A DNA stretch of 64,000 bases, taken from assembly GCA_964400125.1 (NCBI GenBank), contig CAYNSR010000011.1:1-64000 (forward strand). Reading direction: 5' to 3'. The translations under genes were made by a program, and so were the position numbers. Below the pieces are notes generated by a model. The model saw only the letters and a program-made list of their open reading frames with translations. It did not search any database and was not told the origin of the DNA. Source of the DNA: Micavibrio sp964400125 (GTDB lineage Bacteria; Pseudomonadota; Alphaproteobacteria; Micavibrionales; Micavibrionaceae). Shown here piece by piece: positions 59,088 through 64,000 of the stretch; within the stretch, counting starts at the first letter, position 1, and each line of letters opens with the position of its first letter.

Positions 59088-59197
59088 ATATGTTTTTGCA
59101 GAAAGCCGCTAATCCCTGCATAATCGGGTATCTCCTTGATTCCGGATTATTTTATTCTACCTGAATCGTAATTTTTTGGTACAGATGGACAGGCGTA

Positions 59198-60268
59198 ATG
59201 ATTAAAAAAGCGGCCCTTGGCACTCTTGTTCTGGTCCTGACAACGGGGCTGGCCTTTGCTGCGGCACCACGGGGGGCGGGCGGCCCGCCATCCGCCACAT
59301 CTGTTGAAGCTGCGCGTGTCGTCACTGGCCCTCTGGAGCGGTCGATCGAAGCCGTTGGTGATCTGATTTCAAATGAATCCGTGGTTCTGAGTCCCGAAAT
59401 CGCCGGACGGGTCATTGAAATTCTGTTTGAAGAAGGGCAGGGGGTCGAGATCGATGCGCCCTTGTTCCGGATAGAGGATTCCATCTACAAGGCGCAACTG
59501 GCGCAGGCGCAGGCCTCGCTGGCTCTCAGTCAGGCGAATTATAACCGGGCGCAGGAATTGCTGAAGGCCCAGACAGGTACGGCGCGGGCACGGGATGAAA
59601 CCCTGTCGCGCCTGAATATTGATCTGGCCGAGATTGATTTGGCCAAGGCGCAGTTGAATAAAACCCTTATCTCCGCACCCTTTACCGGCATTGTCGGCCT
59701 CCGGCAGGTCAGTGTCGGGGATTATGTGACGCCGGGGCAGCCCTTGGCCAATCTGGAAAGCATCGATCCGCTCAAGGTCGATTTTCGCATCGCGGAGGTG
59801 TATCTCAGCAGCCTGAAGGTCGGGCAAAAAATCGCGGTCAGTGTCGATGCCTTTCCGGACAAAACTTTTGAAGGCGTCGTCTATGCAATCGATCCTCGCA
59901 TCGACAGTGCCGGGCGCGCTATCGTCCTGCGCGCCAGACTTTCCAATCAGGATAATATCCTGCGCCCCGGTCTTTTCGCCCGCGTCAAGCTGGTGGTTGA
60001 ACAAAAAGAAAATGCCATCATGATCGATGAACAGGCCCTGATGCCGCAAGGGGATGAACAATTCGTCTACCGCGTCATCGACGGAAAGGCCGTCATGACA
60101 AAGGTCGAAACCGGAATGCGTCGCGCCGGGAAGGTGGAAATCACCTCTGGCCTGACGACCGATGATACCGTTATCACCGCCGGGCAGATGAAAATCCGCC
60201 CCAATGCCGCAGTCACGGTCCTGCCCCCGGTGGTTGAGCCATCATCCGGCGAAGGGACGCGGCAATGA
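59198..60268 (+). CDS. RND efflux periplasmic adaptor subunit (membrane fusion protein)
   Basis: The 356-residue protein has a signal peptide (MIKKAALGTLVLVLTTGLAFA). The lipoyl-like half IAGRVIEILFEEGQGVEIDAPLF, an alpha-hairpin (LAQAQASLALSQANYNRAQEL) and the second half ISAPFTGIVGLRQVSVGDYV follow, then beta-barrel and membrane-proximal domains. It pairs with the pump at 60265, overlapping by four bases. No TolC-type outer-membrane partner is present. Confidence 0.92.
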   Translation: MIKKAALGTLVLVLTTGLAFAAAPRGAGGPPSATSVEAARVVTGPLERSIEAVGDLISNESVVLSPEIAGRVIEILFEEGQGVEIDAPLFRIEDSIYKAQLAQAQASLALSQANYNRAQELLKAQTGTARARDETLSRLNIDLAEIDLAKAQLNKTLISAPFTGIVGLRQVSVGDYVTPGQPLANLESIDPLKVDFRIAEVYLSSLKVGQKIAVSVDAFPDKTFEGVVYAIDPRIDSAGRAIVLRARLSNQDNILRPGLFARVKLVVEQKENAIMIDEQALMPQGDEQFVYRVIDGKAVMTKVETGMRRAGKVEITSGLTTDDTVITAGQMKIRPNAAVTVLPPVVEPSSGEGTRQ

Positions 60269-63200
60269 ATATTCCGACGCTTTGCATCAACCGTCCCGTC
60301 TTTGCGACGGTGATGAGCCTTCTGGTCCTGCTGATCGGCCTTATTTCCTATGACCGCCTCAGCGTGCGCGAATACCCCAAAATTGAAGAACCGATCGTCA
60401 CCGTCAGCACCACCTATCCCGGCGCGTCGGCGGAAATCGTCGAAAGCCAGATTACCCAGCCACTGGAAGATTCCCTGTCCGGGATCGAAGGGATCGAATA
60501 TATCACCTCCGTCAGCCGGGAAGAGCGCAGCCAGATTACCATCACCTTCAAGGCCGACCGCGATGTTGATATCGCCGCCAACGATGTCCGCGACCGCGTG
60601 GGCCGAACCCGCAGACGCCTTCCGGATGAGGTGGATGAGCCGAATGTCGCAAAGGTAGAGGCTGATGCCCAGCCGATTATCTATATGGCCTTTTCCAGTG
60701 ACCGTCATTCCCAGCTCGAAGTTTCCGATTACGCCGACCGCTTTGTAAAAGACCGCGTGCAGATATTGCCCGGCGTGGCGGAGGTCAATATCAACGGGGA
60801 ACGGCGCTGGGCGATGCGAATCTGGCTCGATCGGGCACGGCTTGCGGCTTACAACATGACGCCGCAGGATATTGAAAATGCTCTGCGTATCCAGAATATC
60901 GAGATCCCCGCCGGGCGGATAGAAAGCGCCTCGCGTGAATTCACGGTTCTAAGTGAAACCGACCTGCGCAGCGTTGAACAGTTTGAAAACATGATCCTGC
61001 GTCAGGATAGCGGGTATCTCGTGCGTCTTGGCGATGTGGCGCGGGTGGAACTGGGTGCGCAGGACGAGCGGCGCATGGCGCGTTTCAATGGAAAAAGCGC
61101 CGTGGCATTGGGCGTGGTCAAACAATCGGTTGCCAATCCGCTTGATGTATCGCGCGAACTCCGCAAAATCCTGCCGGAAATTGAATCCGGCCTGCCGGAC
61201 GGCATGACGGTCAATATTGCCTACGATTCGTCTATTTTTATCGATAAATCCATCAAGGCCGTCTATCACACGATTATCGAGGCGGTTGTGCTGGTGGCGT
61301 TGGTGGTTTTCTTCTTCCTGCGCACGCCGCGCGCAACGGTTATTCCGTTGGTCACAATCCCCGTATCGCTGATCGGGGCGTTTTCGCTGATGCTGGTCAT
61401 GGGGTTCAGTATCAATACGTTGACCTTGCTCGCCATGGTTCTGGCGATTGGCCTTGTTGTCGATGACGCCATTGTTATGCTCGAAAATATTTTCCGCCAC
61501 ATCGAACAGGGAAAGCCACCGAAGGAAGCCGCCATTACCGGGGCGAAGGAAATCACATTCGCCGTGGTCGCCATGACCATTACGCTGGCGACAGTTTACG
61601 CGCCGATCAGCTTTATGGAGGGGCGCACCGGGCGTTTGTTTACCGAATTTGCCTTGACCCTTGCCGGGGCGGTGATTGTCTCCGGTTTTGTGGCATTGAC
61701 CCTGACGCCGATGATGTGTTCGCGCATGTTGCGCCGTGAAGAAAAACACAATGCCTTCTACCGTTTCAGCGAAAATATTTTGAACCGTATAACAGACGGG
61801 TATCGTTCCCTGCTGGGGTTTGCGTTGAAAATGCGTCTTGTTGTCCTGCTGATCGCCGGGGCGGTTGCCGGGGCAGGGGGAATCTTGTTCATGTTGATCC
61901 CGTCAGAACTCGCCCCCACCGAAGATCGCGGGACGGTCGTTGCGATTATCTCGTCCCCTGAAGGGGCATCTTTGGATTACACCGACCGCTATGTGAAGCA
62001 GGTCGAAGCCATGGCCGAAAAAATTCCCGAAGTGGACCGAATTTTCGCCGTCATCGGGTTTCCGCAAGTCTCCAACGCGCGGACCTTTATCCGTATGGTT
62101 GACTGGGACGAACGAGACCGCAAGCAACAAGACATCACCAGCGCATTGATGCCGCAAATGCGCAATATTCCCGGCGTCAACGCCTTCCCGACGAATCCGC
62201 CGTCATTGGGGCAGAGGGCCGGGTCAAAACCGGTGCAACTGGTCATCATGTCAACGTCAAGCTATGCCGCTATCGACGGCTGGGCGCAGGACATTATCGA
62301 CCGCGTGGCTTCCTATCCCGGGCTGTCGTCGCTTGAAACCGATCTGAAGCTGAACAAGCCGCAGTTGAAGGTCGATGTCGATCGCGATAAATCCGCCGAT
62401 CTCGGGATCGATGCGTCCACACTGGGCCGTACCATGGAAACCATGCTCGGCGGGCGGCAGGTGACGCGATTTAAACGCGACAGCAAACAATTCGATGTCA
62501 TCCTTCAGGTCGCCGATGTTGATCGCGAAAACCCGGACGATATCACCAATATCTATGTCCGTTCGCGTGACGGCGACATGGTTCCGATGTCGAATCTGGT
62601 CAAGGTGCGGGAATCGGTCGCGCCGCGTGAATTGAACCACTTCAACAAACTGCGGGCCGTGACCATCACCGCGAATGTGAATGACGGGTTTGCGCTGGGT
62701 GAAGCGCTCGATCATCTTGAATCCGTGGCAAAAGAGGTTATCCCGGCGAACGCCCAGATTGATTTCAGCGGCGTTTCGCGTGAATTCAAGGAATCCAGCG
62801 CCAGCCTCTATATCACCTTTCTTCTTGCTCTTTGCTTTATCTATCTGGTCCTCGCGGCGCAGTTTGAAAGTTTCAAAGACCCGTTGATTATCATCCTGAC
62901 CGTACCTTTGGCGATGACCGGGGCATTGCTGGCGCTGTATCTGACGGGTGGGACGCTGAACGTCTATAGCCAGATTGGTCTGGTCACTCTGATCGGTCTG
63001 ATTACCAAGCACGGCATTTTGATTGTTGAGTTCGCCAACCAGATGCAGGAAAAGGGCATGCGCCGCGCCGAAGCCGTTCTGGAATCCGCCGTGATGCGCC
63101 TGCGTCCGATTTTAATGACCACCGGGGCGATGGCTCTGGGGGCGCTGCCGCTGGCCATGGCTGCGGGGGCCGGGGCGGAAAGCCGTCAATCCATCGGCTG

Positions 63201-63327
63201 GGTGATCGTTGGCGGCATTCTGGTCGGGACATTCTTTACGCTGTTTGTCATTCCCGCCGTCTACACCTATCTCGCCCGCCGCCACTGGCAGCACAGCGGG
63301 GCGGAAATTCCTGCGGCGGCGGAATAA
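60265..63327 (+). CDS. RND-family inner-membrane efflux transporter
   Basis: This 1020-residue proton-driven pump has twelve membrane helices in two halves, each with a large periplasmic loop. It begins NIPTLCINRPVFATVMSLLVLLIGLISYDRLSVREYP. TM4 carries the paired Asp in GLVVDDAIVMLENIFRH. GxxxKNGI-like LITKHGILIVEFANQ is in the second half. The type is AcrB/MexB-like (HAE1). Substrates are unknown. Confidence 0.94.
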   Translation: MNIPTLCINRPVFATVMSLLVLLIGLISYDRLSVREYPKIEEPIVTVSTTYPGASAEIVESQITQPLEDSLSGIEGIEYITSVSREERSQITITFKADRDVDIAANDVRDRVGRTRRRLPDEVDEPNVAKVEADAQPIIYMAFSSDRHSQLEVSDYADRFVKDRVQILPGVAEVNINGERRWAMRIWLDRARLAAYNMTPQDIENALRIQNIEIPAGRIESASREFTVLSETDLRSVEQFENMILRQDSGYLVRLGDVARVELGAQDERRMARFNGKSAVALGVVKQSVANPLDVSRELRKILPEIESGLPDGMTVNIAYDSSIFIDKSIKAVYHTIIEAVVLVALVVFFFLRTPRATVIPLVTIPVSLIGAFSLMLVMGFSINTLTLLAMVLAIGLVVDDAIVMLENIFRHIEQGKPPKEAAITGAKEITFAVVAMTITLATVYAPISFMEGRTGRLFTEFALTLAGAVIVSGFVALTLTPMMCSRMLRREEKHNAFYRFSENILNRITDGYRSLLGFALKMRLVVLLIAGAVAGAGGILFMLIPSELAPTEDRGTVVAIISSPEGASLDYTDRYVKQVEAMAEKIPEVDRIFAVIGFPQVSNARTFIRMVDWDERDRKQQDITSALMPQMRNIPGVNAFPTNPPSLGQRAGSKPVQLVIMSTSSYAAIDGWAQDIIDRVASYPGLSSLETDLKLNKPQLKVDVDRDKSADLGIDASTLGRTMETMLGGRQVTRFKRDSKQFDVILQVADVDRENPDDITNIYVRSRDGDMVPMSNLVKVRESVAPRELNHFNKLRAVTITANVNDGFALGEALDHLESVAKEVIPANAQIDFSGVSREFKESSASLYITFLLALCFIYLVLAAQFESFKDPLIIILTVPLAMTGALLALYLTGGTLNVYSQIGLVTLIGLITKHGILIVEFANQMQEKGMRRAEAVLESAVMRLRPILMTTGAMALGALPLAMAAGAGAESRQSIGWVIVGGILVGTFFTLFVIPAVYTYLARRHWQHSGAEIPAAAE

Positions 63328-63333
63328 GGTCGT

Positions 63334-64000
63334 TTATAAAAACTGTTCGGCAATATCCAGCCCGTGCTGGAAATCCGTGGCGAAGGCGATGCCGGAATCC
63401 GGGGCGGTCAGGCCCATTTTTTTCATGATCTTGAACGGCTCCGGCTGCACACCGCTTAAAATCACCTGAATATTCATTTTGTGACAGCGGCGAATGAATT
63501 CTTCCAGCGCGGTTATGCCGCTGGAATCAATCATGGGTACCAGACTCATGCGCAAGATGAATACTTTCGGTTTTGATACCAGATTGTCCAGCATATCGAG
63601 AAGCCGTGACGACATGCCGAAAAACAGCGGCCCCCGTATCTGGAAGGCCTCGACGCCATCGGGCAGGCGGGCGCGCATCGTTGTGGACGGGTCGCGGGGC
63701 GGACCATCCGGGGCATCGCCTTCGATCAGGGGAACATGCGTTTGCAGTTCAACGATTTCCGACATCCTGACCATAAACAATATCGCGGCCAGCACCACCC
63801 CGACCTCAATCGCTACGGTCAGATCAACTAAAACGGTCAGGAAAAAGGTCAGCAGCAAAATTGCCGTTTCCCCGCGTGAGGCCTGCATCAGATGCATGAA
63901 ACGATGGGCCTCCGCCATGTTCCACGCGACAATCACCAGCACCGCCGTCAGCGCGGCAAGGGGGATGTAGGATGCCAAAGGCGCGAACAACATCATGAAG
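63334..64000 (-). CDS. SulP-family anion transporter, C-terminal part
   Basis: The gene runs off the right edge. The visible 222 residues hold the last membrane helices (TAILLLTFFLTVLVDLTVAI; GVVLAAILFMVRMSEIVEL) and a full STAS domain (VEAFQIRGPLFFGMS, VFILRMSLVPMIDSSGITALEEFI). SulP proteins carry sulfate, bicarbonate or dicarboxylates. It converges on the RND pump with a six-base gap. Confidence 0.9.
   Translation of the reverse strand, partial: FMMLFAPLASYIPLAALTAVLVIVAWNMAEAHRFMHLMQASRGETAILLLTFFLTVLVDLTVAIEVGVVLAAILFMVRMSEIVELQTHVPLIEGDAPDGPPRDPSTTMRARLPDGVEAFQIRGPLFFGMSSRLLDMLDNLVSKPKVFILRMSLVPMIDSSGITALEEFIRRCHKMNIQVILSGVQPEPFKIMKKMGLTAPDSGIAFATDFQHGLDIAEQFL

Overview
The window reads as an alphaproteobacterial chromosome, most like the Micavibrionales/Rhodospirillales part of the class. 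The lineage is inferred from gene content and order, since no rRNA is present. Supporting signs are a CcrM-type GANTC methyltransferase next to rnhB, a LexA promoter with a GTTC-N7-GTTC operator, an E1-beta subunit carrying its own lipoyl domain, fused ispDF, and the runs ppiD/tpiA/secG/pyrG, lpd/lipA/ratA/pncC/pgpA/ispDF and ntrY/ntrX/trkA/dat/hfq/hflX/mazG.

Layout. 1-8.5 kb: lexA, a YibQ-type deacetylase-like gene, a PpiD-like foldase, tpiA, secG, pyrG. 8.6-23 kb: a dismembered pyruvate dehydrogenase/lipoate locus (pdhA, pdhB, pdhC, lpd, lipA, ratA). Between its genes lie a GxxExxY cassette with inverted-repeat ends, a VOC protein, an LprI-like protein, an HELQH metallopeptidase-like protein, two tandem deoxynucleoside kinases, lpd/lipA debris, a MITE-like element, a nicotinamidase-like gene and phosphatases. 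23-28 kb: glycosyltransferase, pncC, pgpA, ispDF. 28-39 kb: ntrYX, trkA, D-amino-acid aminotransferase, HAD phosphatase, hfq, hflX, inositol monophosphatase, mazG. 39-42 kb: a low-order stretch with an ankyrin protein, a broken Fic-like gene, a methyltransferase between direct repeats, and tRNA-Ser(UGA). 42-55 kb: a Pro/Ala-rich OmpA-domain protein, suhB, a DciA-like gene divergent from mutY, ccrM with a dense control region, rnhB, pepN, obgE, rpmA, rplU. 55-64 kb: a PAS histidine kinase, a bacterial-PH membrane protein between two palindromes, a single-domain response regulator, an MscS-like channel, an RND efflux pair and the end of a SulP transporter.

The most striking content is repetitive. 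(1) Four copies of an AT-rich 90-115 nt palindrome share a conserved arm core, but their outer arms are locus-specific and still self-complementary. Two copies flank one gene. (2) GC-rich CTCTCCC/GGGAGAGG palindromes are inserted in frame in PdhB, PdhC (twice) and PepN, and once between genes. (3) Two GTCATCCCGAGC hairpins sit between convergent genes and show a compensatory base-pair change. (4) A 464 bp GxxExxY unit has 29 bp inverted ends abutting the ORF. In addition, the ccrM upstream region holds two perfect inverted DnaA boxes and seven GANTC sites in about 115 bp, overlapping a predicted promoter.

All positions and matches were read by eye. Family names rest on motif recognition, not database searches.
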